Under the pieces are notes generated by a model that was not told the DNA's origin, did not search any database, and worked only from the letters and a program-made list of their open reading frames with translations. Below, piece by piece: positions 30,249-42,970 of a stretch of 64,000 nucleotides of DNA. The first letter of the stretch is position 1. Each line of letters opens with the position of its first letter. The position numbers and the translations under genes were made by a program. Origin of the DNA: Ricinus communis (Eukaryota; Streptophyta; Magnoliopsida; Malpighiales; Euphorbiaceae); assembly GCF_019578655.1 (NCBI RefSeq), contig NC_063265.1, forward strand, positions 17,470,285-17,534,284, read 5' to 3'.

Positions 30249-30299
30249 AAAAGCTGACATATAATGGAAGGGCAAATTACCCTTTTAGTCAAAAGGGTA

Positions 30300-31560
30300 T
30301 CTTTTGTAATCTAATGTTATAAATCTCATTCATAAAGTAACAAAGAAAAACCAATTTCAATATTTTGCTAAAACCATCAGTTCACTCCAATTAAAGCATT
30401 TAATCTATAATAAAAAATCATTTTGATTCTTGAACTATGTTAGTTATCAAACTCAATAGAAATATTCTTTTGATTGACTTCACGCAAAATTATTTAATTT
30501 TTACATAATTTAATCTTAATGTTTGAGGAAAATTTAATAATTGAGCAAAAAAACTTAATAGTTATAAATTATAACAATTAATTATTATAGATTATAATAA
30601 TTTAATATTTTCATAAAATTTGATTAGCACTATATAAATCTAAGAAAATATAATAAAAAAATTCGGATAAGTTTTGGTATATATTAAACTAAATAATCTT
30701 AAAAATATTAAGTCATATTTATATTTATATATAATTATTAACAAATTAAAATAAATATTTATATTAACTTAAAATATATTTATTGTATCTCTAGTAGACA
30801 CAAATAAAGAAAACTATATTGGTAAAAAATGAATATCTTCGGCAAGATCCGAACAACCAACCATTTCAATTCACCACTCACCTACCCATCATTATTTTTC
30901 ATTAACTGCAACTGGTCCTTTGATTGCAACTTTAAATGCCATCACTAGAAACCAAAAGGAATTCAGTTGAGGGTCACAATTCAATTAAGAGATTAACATC
31001 ACAACAACTTGGCAATCAACCACTCTTCTTACTTTCTTGAAATTTACTTGCTAGTAACAAAAATTGAACAATTCAACCTCATTTACCACTGTTAGGCCAA
31101 AATATGAAGATAGAACTTAACTAGGCATATCAACTCTTTGCTTAAAGGAGGAAACAAAAAAGTTCATTTTTGTACTCATATATAATATTTTTGTAAAGAA
31201 AAGAATGCAGAAGAGAATCTAATCCACTGTGATAAAATTCATATTCTTGCTTAAGGACAACGCTATATACAATTCACTTTAGCACTTGGCTAGCAAAACC
31301 AAAAATCTGCAATAAATTTAGTAGCTTCAATCTTGTGCTTGCTTCTTTTTCTTTTTTCTTTTTGCTTTTTCCTCTTTTTGTCACCACCCATTACCTTCAC
31401 ATTTATCATACAAGTACATGATTTTAACTCTAATTCTATATGTACCTAGCGAGGTATCAACTACTCATGTAGTCATAAAAGTCCAAACACTGCAGCTTCG
31501 TGTCAAGTTGTCAACTTCACAAATGGGTTAATACTTGTTGGATTGGATTTTTTTATATTA
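30300..31560. other. AT-rich spacer upstream of the START gene
   Basis: No gene supported. The right part (30840-31560) is less AT-extreme and probably contains the promoter of the START-type gene downstream. Confidence 0.5.
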
Positions 31561-31885
31561 TTATTGTTATTTTATTGTTTTAGTATTTATTTCATTTTTT
31601 TTTCAAAAAGTGAATCTTTTAGCTAAGTTGTCTGGAATTCGTCAAGTTCAAGAAGAGTCCATGTTCTTTACCCTTCTGGGTAGTCACGCATCAGGTGCCT
31701 TTGTCTGACTTATAGTTATGGTTTTTCTTTTTTATATTGAGATCTGCAAAACTTAGAGGAATTTGTGTGAGTTGTTAGTGCCCCTTTTTTTTTTCTTAAA
31801 TAAATTAAACTGTGGTTGCTGTTCAGAATTCCCAAAGGCCAAGAACAACTGGGTTCTTGTCAACTACCAAGCACCTTTACTTGAG

Positions 31886-32468
31886 GTAGAAATCTTACTT
31901 AATCTTGCAGCTTCCTCATCTGAGTACTTTTTCCTTTTCATTTTCTGCTTCTGTTAATGTTATTCATATTGTTCTTTTATGAGGTTGATTATGTTTGCAT
32001 CTGGAAAAGTGAGCAGCTTTATTTGGATTTTGGAGTTTTGATGAATTTTCATTTTCTATTGGCTGAGATGTGAATTGCTTGTGTCTCTAAATAGATAGCA
32101 CTTACATAAGTGGATTCTGGAATTGGTTGTTGGTGAGATAGGGAGTTTGATTGCTAAGACAGTTTGGTTCACTATCACATGAACTTTATGATGGAAGAAT
32201 TTTCACACCCTTTGTATTAAATCTCAAAGTAGTTTATTGCTCTATATCTTGTAGAAATTCTTATTTCTGAATCAGTGTCTTAATTTACTTAATTTGACCT
32301 TCTTCAAAATCAATATGATTAAGAACATTATCTCGGTGCGTACATTTTATAACAACTTCCCTTCCAAATTGCTTATTTATGCTAATGAGTGCTAGAGACC
32401 TTATCACTCCTGCATATCTTATAAACATCAAATGATAAAGTGAGTTAATTTACCACTCTAAATTTCAG
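31886..32468 (+). other. Probable 5' UTR intron of the START gene
   Basis: A donor (CTTGAG/GTAGAA at 31885/31886) and an acceptor (AATTTCAG ending at 32468) 32 bases before the start codon would remove a leader intron of 583 bases. Inferred from splice motifs only. Confidence 0.4.
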
Positions 32469-32500
32469 AAAGTGGTCATTGCTTTCTTGGAGATGCAAAG

Positions 32501-33931
32501 ATGGGGAAAAATGGAAAAATCTCAGAATATAGAGAAAGGCTGGACAAGACGCTGGCGTCCCCTGAACTTACAAATGATGACGCACTTAAAATCCTTATCA
32601 AGAATCAACTCCTTCGGTCATCACTTAATGAAGATGAAGGCTAGTACCCACACAAAATTTCTGCTCCTTCGAACATTTGAGATAATGCTTTCATCACAGC
32701 TTTATATAAACCAATAGTTGTTATAATTAGTTGCATTTGTCAAGCACTAACTTTTTGCTTCTGTATAAGCAGGATGTAGTGAAAATGTAATTGATAGAAA
32801 GACTAGAGAAGTTTCCTATTTTCTTGACATGTTGAGGAGCGCTTCTGTTAGTGAACATGAAACATCAAAAACTGGTCAGACATCACACAGTGAATGGAAA
32901 GTATGCCATCTTAACCAATTATTTTTGTTTCAAAGTTAGATTTCTGCTCACTCTCTTTCTACTGGATCTCTTGTTATCCTATAAAAAGATGAGCAACCAT
33001 AGCTGATGAGAAACATTCTAGCTGATCGTGTTTGGTTTTAGACCTTCAAAATCCTTTGAAGGAAGGATTTGCTTTGCAGCTAACCATTTTGATAAAAGCA
33101 TTGTCCTTTTTGCTCTTGTACTTCTCTCTTTTCCTTTTTATTTAACTTTTTGTTTGGTATATTTATCAAATGCTGCTAAATTTTGACTTTGTGAAAGCTT
33201 GCTTCTCTTGACAGTTAAAAGATGATAATGAAGAGTACCGTGTCATGTATCGCCCAGGACCTCATGGTACTCCCCTTCATACATTACTTGTTGAAGGCTA
33301 TGTAGATGGGCCTCTTGATATTTGTGAGTTTGGATAAATTCATATTACATCTTGAGCTTCATCTTACAATTACAAGCAGAAACTAGGCAATTATTTCAGG
33401 CATTCAATATATACTAGAGGTTTATTAGGTATTGATAAGTAGCATCTTATGTTGCAGGTTTATGCATCTCTTGGGAGTTGACCCTCTACAGAAAATGGTA
33501 GAATTGTTTCCATTTTTATTATGGCTCCATTCCTTAATTTGTAGCATCCGTGAAAGGACTTTAACGAGTTTATGGAATGACAAATATGCATAGTCAGTTT
33601 AATTTATTCTTTATAAAGTGCACGAGTTATTTGAAAAGACATTATTGTTTCTCTTTTTCTAAATTGCTTTTAATGCAGAGAGTATATGTTTCCAATTTAA
33701 TTATTTTGGTTTCTGAGGCTGCATCTGTTAACACTAAGAAAATAACACTACTTGAGAGTTGAGTATGATATGTGAATCATAAGTTTATATTTATGAAGGT
33801 TTCTACAAATTGCATGATATGCAGGTTTCTTTAATACCTTAAAAATGTCTTTAAGAATCACTTAGCAGTAGGAATGTGGAAATGTATAGTTTCATGGTTA
33901 TAAGAGCTTGATTGCTACATACATACATGTA

Positions 33932-33965
<34 letters not shown>

Positions 33966-36900
33966 GCAGACACATGTAGTGCTATACCAACCAGTTAAGT
34001 CATGCTCATGTCTTTATTTGATTTCTTCTATTTTCCCGGCTTTTCTGTATGCCTTCAAGCTGTCAAGGGTTACCTGGTTTAAGAGGAGGAATAATCATAT
34101 GCTCTTTGGATGATGTTTCATTGTGTAAATTCTTTCCAGGTGGCCGCAGATTAGTTTTCCACCTTTTAAAATTACCAGTTGCAAATGTTTGCAAAAGGTC
34201 CAGGTCGGTGAACATGTATCTTTCCTGAGGTATGTCCAGCTTAAACTGTGGCAGTTGTTTAAAAGTCACTTGTCAAATTACTTTCATTGAATCCAAAACT
34301 TAAAATGCTGAATTTTCCTTAAAATTTTGGAAGAAAGGGTGAAGGTAACATGGCCGCTGTCAGCTAGGGAGGCTATTGTACACTACTTTTTATTTGAATA
34401 CCTCAAAGACGGTCTAGTTGTTGTTCTTGTAAACTCGGTAATTCCAAAATCCTTATTGTCAGTTGCAAGTTCTTTTATACACATAATATCAAAGCCAACA
34501 AGAAAAATTTCATTACAACATTGATTTCAGATCTCAGATTCAGAGAGCATTGACAAAAGCACCCATGGATTTACCAGGGATGGGATCCCTGAAGCAAAGG
34601 ATGTAGTAAGGATTGATTTAGTGGGAGGCTTTGCCATACAGAAAGTAACCCCAGAAAGAAGTTACTTCCGGTGAGTTGTAGTTGTTGGCTGTATAAAGGT
34701 GTCCTCCGTGATGTAAGATATCTGCAGAAGTCTTAAGTTGCATAAAGAAACAATCTAGCTGAGTTTGAAATATTAAGAGACAGAAGTCTTTTGAGCTTAA
34801 CTAAATTTAATTTCCAAAAGAGTTGCCATCAACTGTTATTACTCTCTCTCTTCCACTATTGCTTGCAGCTTATGCAAGGAAATTGACTAATCAGAAAATG
34901 AAAATAAGTTAAGAAAGAATCTTGGAGTAGATTGCTTGGAGGACTAGATCCTATTTTCTAAATTCTCTTACATGCTTTGAGAAGGTGAAATTTTTGCAGC
35001 ACTATAGCAACTGTGGATTTGAAGTTGGACTTTGTCCCTCCAACCCTTTTAAACTTCATCTCAAGGCAGCTTATTGGGAGTGGTTTCAGACTCTATCAAA
35101 AGGTTATACTTTTTCTTCTTTGATCATACTTTCATCAATGTTTTGGCTTGAGATAATTTTTATTGGTATCAATTATGTATATTGTGTTTAATTGTTGCTG
35201 TTCAGTTTTCTTTCTAAATCATATTAATAAAATATTTGATTTTTCTCGTTATAATTCTTGAAATATAAAAACAGGTTTTTTATAAATCAGAATAACCAAA
35301 AAAAGTTGGCGTTTCCTGATTTTTTCAGTTTCTTTTCTTAAAATAAATATTTTGAGTGTGGAGAGTAGAAACCAAAAACAGAAAACAGAAATTACGGCAA
35401 ATGGGTCCAACTAAAACTTTTTTTTTGGATCGAAGGGTCCAACTAAAACTGGCACCAGAAAACTGGCTCCTTTAGTGGCTATGTTGTGTTGAAGCTACAA
35501 TGAGAGAAATGGGGCCTTTCATTTCTATCTTTTGACCTGATTAAAGATAAGATTCAGGACTAAGGGCATATAAAGATATTAATAAGTTTCAAATTAATAG
35601 GTTATGCATAATGCACAGATTGTTCTTGTTCTACTGTTTCTCTTACATTCAGTCTCTAACTATTACAGGCAGTGGCTTCTGTGTCCAACTATGATGAAGA
35701 TTACAGCAAGATTTTGGAGGATCCAATGTATGCTCGAATACATGAGGCTCTTGTTTCTGTCGTTGAGCCAAATGAGACGATGGAACGGCAAGAGCTCCAG
35801 AGTGATTCTTGCCTCCAAGAGGATTCTACTAGAGATATGCAAAACAGCTTGGCAGATATGGAACAGAACATTTCCCGCATTGAGGATGCAAGTGAATCTG
35901 TGGTGAGGAATGAAGAAGTTACAGACAAGAAAACTTTTGCTGAGATTGAGGAAGGTGAGACTCATGAGAGTGAAGGGAGCATACCATTGAAAGATGAAAT
36001 CAGGTGCACTAAACCGGAAGTTCATAGCGATAATCATGTTGCCGAAATTTTACAAAATACTAGGAAAGAAATTAGTGAAATTGAGGAAGAAGAAAGTGGA
36101 TTTAGTATAGACTTGGAGGATGATGACAGAAGTATAGATGAACCTATAACTGATAAAGTTGCAAACCGAAGTCCTGTGAATTGGAGAACAAACATTATGC
36201 TTAGTCCAGAGGTAGAACGAGCTTTAGATACCTTAGAGACAGCCATTTCTTTGGTCCGGGAGCGGGGATCTAATAGTCTAGCCAGGTTTTCCCCTGTCAT
36301 GGGTAGTGAAGGTTTCCCAAATCTACAAAAGAGTGCAGAAAGGAACTCAACTTTTGTAGAAGAGGATGTTGTATCTTCAGATACTGAGGTGTCTGTTGAA
36401 GCACCCAAGAAAGGAAGGACTGTGGAGAGGACTTCTCATGACTCCAAGAATAGCTCAGGCAATCATGATGTCAGGTACTTATTTATAAAACGCCTTCATA
36501 ATCATGCTATTGATAATGATGATGGATTGATGATAATCATGAGCATAAAATAATAATTTTCTAATCTTAACGCAATCTTTTATGATTATAACTGAGGTTA
36601 TTCAAATTCATAACTCATTCTTTTTTTTCATTTTAGCTTGATTCTCTATAATTTTTGGTAGGGAAAAGAAATTGAATTACTTTGTGGTATTTAATTTGCG
36701 AAGAAGCAAAAAGCTGGATCCAGTTCTTCTTACAGGAATGTTGTTTTCATGATTGAAGTACCTTGCTTCTTCTTATTGAAACATGACAACCAAGACCATG
36801 CATAGGAATGAGGCTGTTGAAATATTTTATGTTTCTTTCACTTGCTCCTTCTAGGAAGCAAAGGACATGGAAAAATAGCTTCCTGATCATATATCTATTA

Positions 36901-37310
36901 GTAATCATAAACTGCTATAGCATAATTTCATTATCTTTGGTTGCAAGCTTCTATAATATAATTTGATAATCTTTTGGTGTAAGCTGCTGTATTAAAATTT
37001 GATTACTTGTTTAATCTTGCATAGCTGGCGCACAGGATCAAATTCTTTCACAAGAGAAATGAACCATAACAAGATAGCACCAGCGGCATCACCAGAACAG
37101 TTTCTTTCACCTGCTAGTGAAAGTAACCAGGTGTTAGGTAGTTCCAGAGTTGGGATAACAGACCGATCTATAAAGGACCCAACATTAGGAGATGATAAGC
37201 AAATGCGCGGCGGGGTAAATGGCTTCCATGAAAATGGTATGCATGAAGAAAATAAATTGAGTAGGCAGAAAAACCATAGGTTCTGTTGCTTTGGTCCAAG
37301 TCGGCAGTAA
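32501..37310 (+). CDS. START/SRPBCC lipid-binding-type protein (10 exons)
   Basis: Belongs to a plant family usually annotated as polyketide cyclase/dehydrase and lipid transport superfamily, i.e. a START-like hydrophobic-pocket fold; its ligand is not known to me. Exons: 32501-32639, 32773-32900, 33215-33323, 33458-33497, 34140-34229, 34338-34437, 34531-34670, 35000-35102, 35669-36474, 37025-37310; 646 residues. The N-terminus (1-89) is charged and probably helical. The START-like fold spans about 90-283 (blocks CLCISWELTLYRKWWP and VTWPLSAREAIVHYFLFEY). A long acidic, Ser-rich tail (284-646) ends in CCFGPSRQ, where the Cys pair could be S-acylated for membrane attachment (inference). The first intron uses a GC donor in my model. 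An alternative GT-AG choice keeps the frame and changes only two to three residues. Confidence 0.88.
33923..33966. repeat. (TA)n microsatellite in intron 4 of the START gene
   Basis: An interrupted TA/TACA tract of about 40 bases within the intron 33498-34139. A likely length-polymorphic marker. Confidence 0.85.
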
Positions 37311-38535
37311 AAGCTGCATTGGCAGGGAAGAAATTGAGATGAGCAAAGAAATTGACATTCACACTTAAATGTCAAGCCTCAATACAGATGACTTTCAGAA
37401 GTGGAGTTCTACGATAGCTTGCACAGAAATAGCCTTTTTCATTTGTATTAAATGTACCATTACTATAATATTTCTCTTGCTTTGCCAAAGATCCTTCCAA
37501 TGCATTTGTGTTCAGACCTTGTTATCCAATAATAATTTGTATAGTATATAATAGTATATATATATATGTATAATTATACATTGCCATATGAAAGCTAGAA
37601 CAAAGGATTGAATAATTTATTTTACGATGTTTCTGTTTTGACTCTTTCTTTGTTTCTTTTCCCTCTCTTAAATTTTACTTTTGGTGTTTTGAGAAATCGT
37701 GATTCGATTGCTAGGCTAATTGGTGAGCTAGATCTTCTACTCTTTGTTGCAATTGTCTAATTTTGAATCTGTTTTTGTGTAAAATGGAATAGCCATCTGT
37801 GAGCAGGCCTTAACTCTTATGTCTGGAATGGAGGAGAATAAGAAAAAATATCGTTTTTTTTAATGGGAAGAAAATAATTTTTTTAATTTTCTTTTAAAAA
37901 TAAAAAAGAAAATACGACATGTGAAAATAAAATTTAACTATTTTTTAGATAATTACCAGGCTACTTTTAACATCATTAGTCATCTTCTTAAATAAAGGAT
38001 AAAATAGTAATTTTTTTTTTATATTTTGCTTTAACAAATAAGAGAAAGGTTTTTCTTCCTCTTTTATTTATTTTTCTTTTACCAATTATAAAAAAGAAAA
38101 TCATCTAAAAAAATTAAAACTTGTTTTGTATTTTTTTTTCTCTAAAAGAACTCTCTAAATGTGGGTAAAGTTTAGCTAAAATAAAAATAACTGAACCAAA
38201 TAAATATAAAAAAATTTCTAATAAAAAAAGGTAAAAATTATTTGGAAATTAAAGTATTATTATGATTATTAATAATAAGATAAAATGAGATTATAGATAA
38301 CAAGAAAGTAATATTTATTATATTTTATAAAATAATTAAAAATATTTTTAGATGTTTTCTTTTAAAAAATATAGTCTTTTTAATATTTTATATGTTATTT
38401 ATGTCTCTTGTAATCTAAATAAATGTCCAGAATCAACTTTAGCTGTAATTATCCAAGTGAGAAAACATTGAAGTTTTTAGTTTAAATCATCGAAATGAAC
38501 TCTTTACCATCACACTTTGTCCAGCTAACAGAAAA
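37311..38535. other. Intergenic region between the START and HSCB genes
   Basis: The START 3' UTR (a TA-rich tract at about 37545-37568 lies beyond it), then A/T-rich spacer (37850-38420), then about 100 bases of HSCB promoter. No other gene seen. Confidence 0.55.
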
Positions 38536-40834
38536 ATGTTGAGAAAAAAGCAACTATGGGCACCGCTTTCCACAAATTTTGGGCGGAGAGCTTTCCCTTC
38601 AACTTCACGCCGTTTTACGCTCGACCCTTCCCTCTCCACTCCACCAATCTACTCATCTTCCTCTAACGTTGCACCTTCTAGGTTCCCCTTTACCACTACT
38701 AACCACTATCATCTCTTTCTCGACAATCATCTCAAATATTTCTGGAATAGTTTCTGCTCCGCAACTTCCGGTGCAGCTACTTGCTGGAACTGCAATGCCC
38801 ATCAGCCTCAACAGTCTCTGTTTCTTGTTTGCCAGTCCTGCCGTACTATCCAGCCTGTTGATCAGTCTATCAATTACTTCGAGATTTTTGGACTGTATGA
38901 TTTGATTTTTTTTTTTCTTCTTTTAAATTTTTTTATTAAAAATTAATAATTGAATAATTTGAGCTTTTATTGATAAGGTTATGTATGTCTGTCTTTCTAT
39001 CCTTTTTTTTTTTCGTTTTGTTGAAATTAATTAACAGGGAGAAGACGTATGAAATAAAGGATGAGAATTTGGACAGGAAATATAAAGATTGGCAGAAGCA
39101 ATTGCATCCTGATTTAGTTCATTCTAAATCTCAGGTGTTTTTCTTTTTGTGTTCTTAATATTAATTTGTGTCTGATTAAAAAAAATGATAGTTTTTTTTT
39201 TTTTTTTTTAATTTGTTAAAGCTAATGGTTGATGTGGTCTTTTCTTATATATGTTATAGAAAGAGAGAGAGTTTGCTGCAGAACAGTCTGCTCGGGTGAC
39301 TGATGCTTATAGAACGCTTAGCGATCCTCGGTTAAGGGCAATTTACATTGTAAAGCTAATATCTTTTTTCTTTTTTATGTGTTATTTAGAATTGTTATTT
39401 ACACTTGCTATGATTTCATTTCTGGCTTTTTGATAATTTATTTGTTTTTGGACTGAAATCCTAATATTTTAGGTGTATAAGTATGATAACCGAGTTATTC
39501 AAATGTTGATTTTTACTCTGATTCATGTTTTTAGTTAAGTGATAAGTGTTTAATTTGAATGATTGGATGCTTTCATTGGCTGCATATATACATGTAGTAA
39601 ATGGATGAAAGGAGGTAGCAGGTCTACTTGCAGAAGGTGAAGAAATGCTATAATACCCAAGTAATGATTTACACCTAAGTCTTGAAATTTGATGTAGTTA
39701 GACATTAATTCATTCTGAAGAACTTTCTTGGCTATGCAATCTAATAATAAATGCTGTTCTATGTGTTTCTCTGAAGTATTTAATGTATTAGTTTCCCACG
39801 TTGAAAGTATTTATGAGATTGATTCTTCTGTTTGTTACAGCTAAACCTTGAAGGAGTAGATGTTAATGAAGAAGAAACAATTTCAGAAACACAGTTGCTA
39901 GCTGAGGTAAGACATATAAGTCTAATGTGGTCTGCATCAAAATAATTTATGCATTATGATTTTAGCTATTCTATGTTATTGGAGCTTCATTCAACCTCAT
40001 GCTTCTTTAAATCACCCCAATTATGCAGTATTGAAGTCTTTAATTCTTCTTTCTCTTTTCTTGTTCTTGCTTTCTTTTGTAATAAACAATAGTGGATTTT
40101 GGAACACAACCAATGTTTATCTTAAGGAGGTGTGCAGTTATGGTAGTAGAGATTTGAGATGGCTTTTCCACTGGCCTGATCTATTTTTTTCTCTTAGCAG
40201 AAATCCTTCTTATTGCTATTAGAAGCATACACCCTGTCTTTTTCAAAACAAAATTGACCTTATAGTCCTTTTTCAATCAGAAAATTGTGTTTTGTCATTT
40301 TTGAACTTGCATGTGATTTCTAGCAGGCATGAGTGCAAGGAGTTCCTAGTACGGAGATTTTAGCATTTGTGACCCTTCTAAAAAAATTAGAGGAAAAGTA
40401 AAAATCTATTTCTTGATTTCTGAATTTGCAGATTATGGAAATTAGGGAAGCTGTTGAAGAGGCACCTGACTCAAAGGCATTAACTGGGATTCAATCTCTG
40501 GTATGAGTCATACGAGACTGGGCAAGACATACTAGAGCATTGGATGATTGATTTTCACTTATATCTATACATATTAAACAAAAAGGCCCCAATTTCTTGC
40601 TAGTGTGAATGATTACTGTAGTTACCAGGTGGCAATAATAGATTTTTCTTTCTTTTCTTATCTTGAATGGATATGTTTTGTTTTTTGTTTATGTAGATCA
40701 AAGAAAATTTGCTGCAGTGGTCTAATTCCTTTGGAAATGCTTTTCAAAGCCGGAAATTTGAAGATGCTATAGCTTGTATTCGTCGAATGACTTACTATGA
40801 TCGAGTAAATGAAGAAATTGTGAAGAGGCTATAG
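38536..40834 (+). CDS. HSCB: HSCB, mitochondrial iron-sulphur cluster co-chaperone
   Basis: A J-type co-chaperone that delivers the scaffold protein ISU to an HSP70 and stimulates its ATPase for Fe-S cluster transfer. Exons: 38536-38894, 39038-39134, 39260-39349, 39841-39906, 40432-40500, 40697-40834; 272 residues. A basic, Ser-rich presequence (1 to about 75) is followed by a four-cysteine zinc motif (CWNC at 83/86, CQSC at 99/102). This motif is found in animal and plant HSCB and absent from bacterial HscB. The J-domain follows (about 114-180) with the invariant HPD at 143-145, then the C-terminal three-helix ISU-binding domain. The start is the first ATG of the frame; a short promoter separates it from the upstream spacer. 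Confidence 0.95.
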
Positions 40835-42970
40835 GAAGGTACTGTCTTCAACCGTTTTATGTGGAGGAAAGACCTTGCAATGAGTTTATACAAGAATTTT
40901 ATCAAGCATTCTTCAATATAAATTTGCCAATGAGTTGTTGATCATGGCTTATTTAATGTTTTTGGTGATAAATCAATTCTCTTGTTATAGCAGCATAGAC
41001 TGCCAAAAAATTTCATTTTTATTGAAACTTTATTGGCTCTAGCAAGGAATATAAACAAAAGTTAGATGCTTTAAATTTAGTTATAATTTGAATCATCAAA
41101 TGAAAGGAACTAGAGAAGGTCAAATTTAAGTTATTTTATTTATTTATTTGTTTTTTCTCAATACTAAATTTCTTGCAAGCTGAGTTCTGCAAGTTGAATG
41201 ACAGCTGCTTTGACCAATCTTTACCAACTGTTTTCAGGTTCTTTATTCTCTGATGCTCATTTTGGCAATTGGGCAAGTGATTCTAGATTGTTCACAGACA
41301 TCAATTTCAGATCTATATATAGGCGTTATATGCCCCATTTTTAGGGCACAAGAAAAAAGGTAGTTCTATGAATAAGATTACCCAGTTACTAAAGATTCTT
41401 TACATATGACCAGATTTGTCAAATGTACTATTTCATCTAAATTAGCTACCCTTTCTTTTTGATCTTTTTGTATCCTAATTCTCACTTTATACAAAGTCAT
41501 GGATGGGAGTTTAGAAATGCGGCTTTTTTTTTCCTTAAATTTTTTCCCAGTGGGGAGTAATAGTCCTCTTCTCAGTTTTAAGTTACAAAAGACTGCTGAA
41601 CCGTAGCTGCTACTGGGCATAAATATATAGATTTCATTTGAGGATTTCATTATGGTTTACTTTTAAAAACCAAGTTACTATTTTTTCTTACAATAATATT
41701 ATTGTTGGTTTGTCCATAATCTTATGAGGAATTCCTTTAGGATTTTCTGTCAACTTTTTATAGATACACCAATATTGTTGGGAATTTTATTTGCCGTGTC
41801 CCACCACTTAATATCATCATCATGAGTATTTCTGAGCAACATCCTCTGCATCAGGTGAAAACTGTGGAACTAGTGATGCCACTGTGCATTGTTATATTAT
41901 AGTGGTGCCAATATGCAATTGGTTTTGAACATTGTCTGCTTGTTTTCTATTGCTTTTTTAGGCCGAAGTTGTTAACCTCTTCTGATACTGTTTGCTATAG
42001 AATTAACCCCATGGCGTAAGCACCTTTCTGAGACTGCTTGCTACAGGATGAAGACAGAAAACATTTGGATACTTCTCTAACACAGTTGGTAGATTTCTTT
42101 CTTGTAATATTTTAGTTCAGAGATCATATGACTGGTGTTAAATGTTGATGAATGATAACATTACTATATGTTCAAATAAATTATGCCTTGCGTTCATTTT
42201 GAGCATTGTAATTGATCAGAACAGCTTCCAAAGAGATGTTATGAAGTTTGGTTTACATTGGCTCTGCCGTGACCATACGGAAATTTTATTTTTGGTTTGT
42301 TTAAGAGTGAAGGTTGAAGCATCAAATGCGTAACTTTGCATTGACAAGTAGCTGTGTGTGTGTGTGTGCCTGTTGAGACAACGCAAAAGAATCTTCAGAA
42401 GCTCAGGCTTGAGATGGCATCCTTAAACTTCAGTGCATAATTTGCTTGTAATCAGTTATAAAATCATAGGCTTGCAATTCTGACCCGTTACGTTACTAAT
42501 CCACTGTCCAGGAAAGGAAGGGAAGCAATCAGACCTCACTCGTCATATATAATTAGGAAGCACAGAAACATCCCATGTCCCATTAAACATGTAGCGACAT
42601 TTGGCGTACACACAAAATTGATTGAACACGTAGCTGCATAACCTTCTACTTGAGAGTTTCCTTCAGCATAATCCACTTATATAAGAGCACAAATGGAAGT
42701 GACAATCAAGCGTAAAAACTCTCAGATGAATCTCGAAGAGGATAACTGATCATATACATTAGTGGATATTGTTTTAGGGACTAAAATGTAAGAAAACTAA
42801 AAGTTGAGGACTGGTTTAATTAATCTTAACAAAAGAAAGAGAAACGACAGAACGTTTTACAAAGACAGACAGGTCTTAAATTGGCGGCAATAGCTCAATC
42901 CCAGTGTGGCGAACTGTTAGATGCTGGTTGGTTTTTTGCTGGTTCAGAGTTGGGTCAATCTTCCAAGGAA
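40835..42970. other. 3' UTR of HSCB and promoter of the PPR gene
   Basis: No further gene supported. A (GT)n tract sits at 42353-42368. The minus-strand frame at 41378-41650 and the plus-strand frame at 42142-42333 have no recognisable features. The last 300 bases probably hold the PPR promoter and leader. Confidence 0.5.

Noticed and set aside
35663..36408. Long minus-strand ORFs opposite exon 9 of the START gene
   Set aside because: They are antisense shadows of a long, Ser/Glu-rich coding exon whose plus frame fits the family model.
42881..42970. Extending the PPR coding region 30 codons upstream
   Set aside because: The extension would begin at a TTG. The first ATG at 42971 is followed at once by a convincing presequence.
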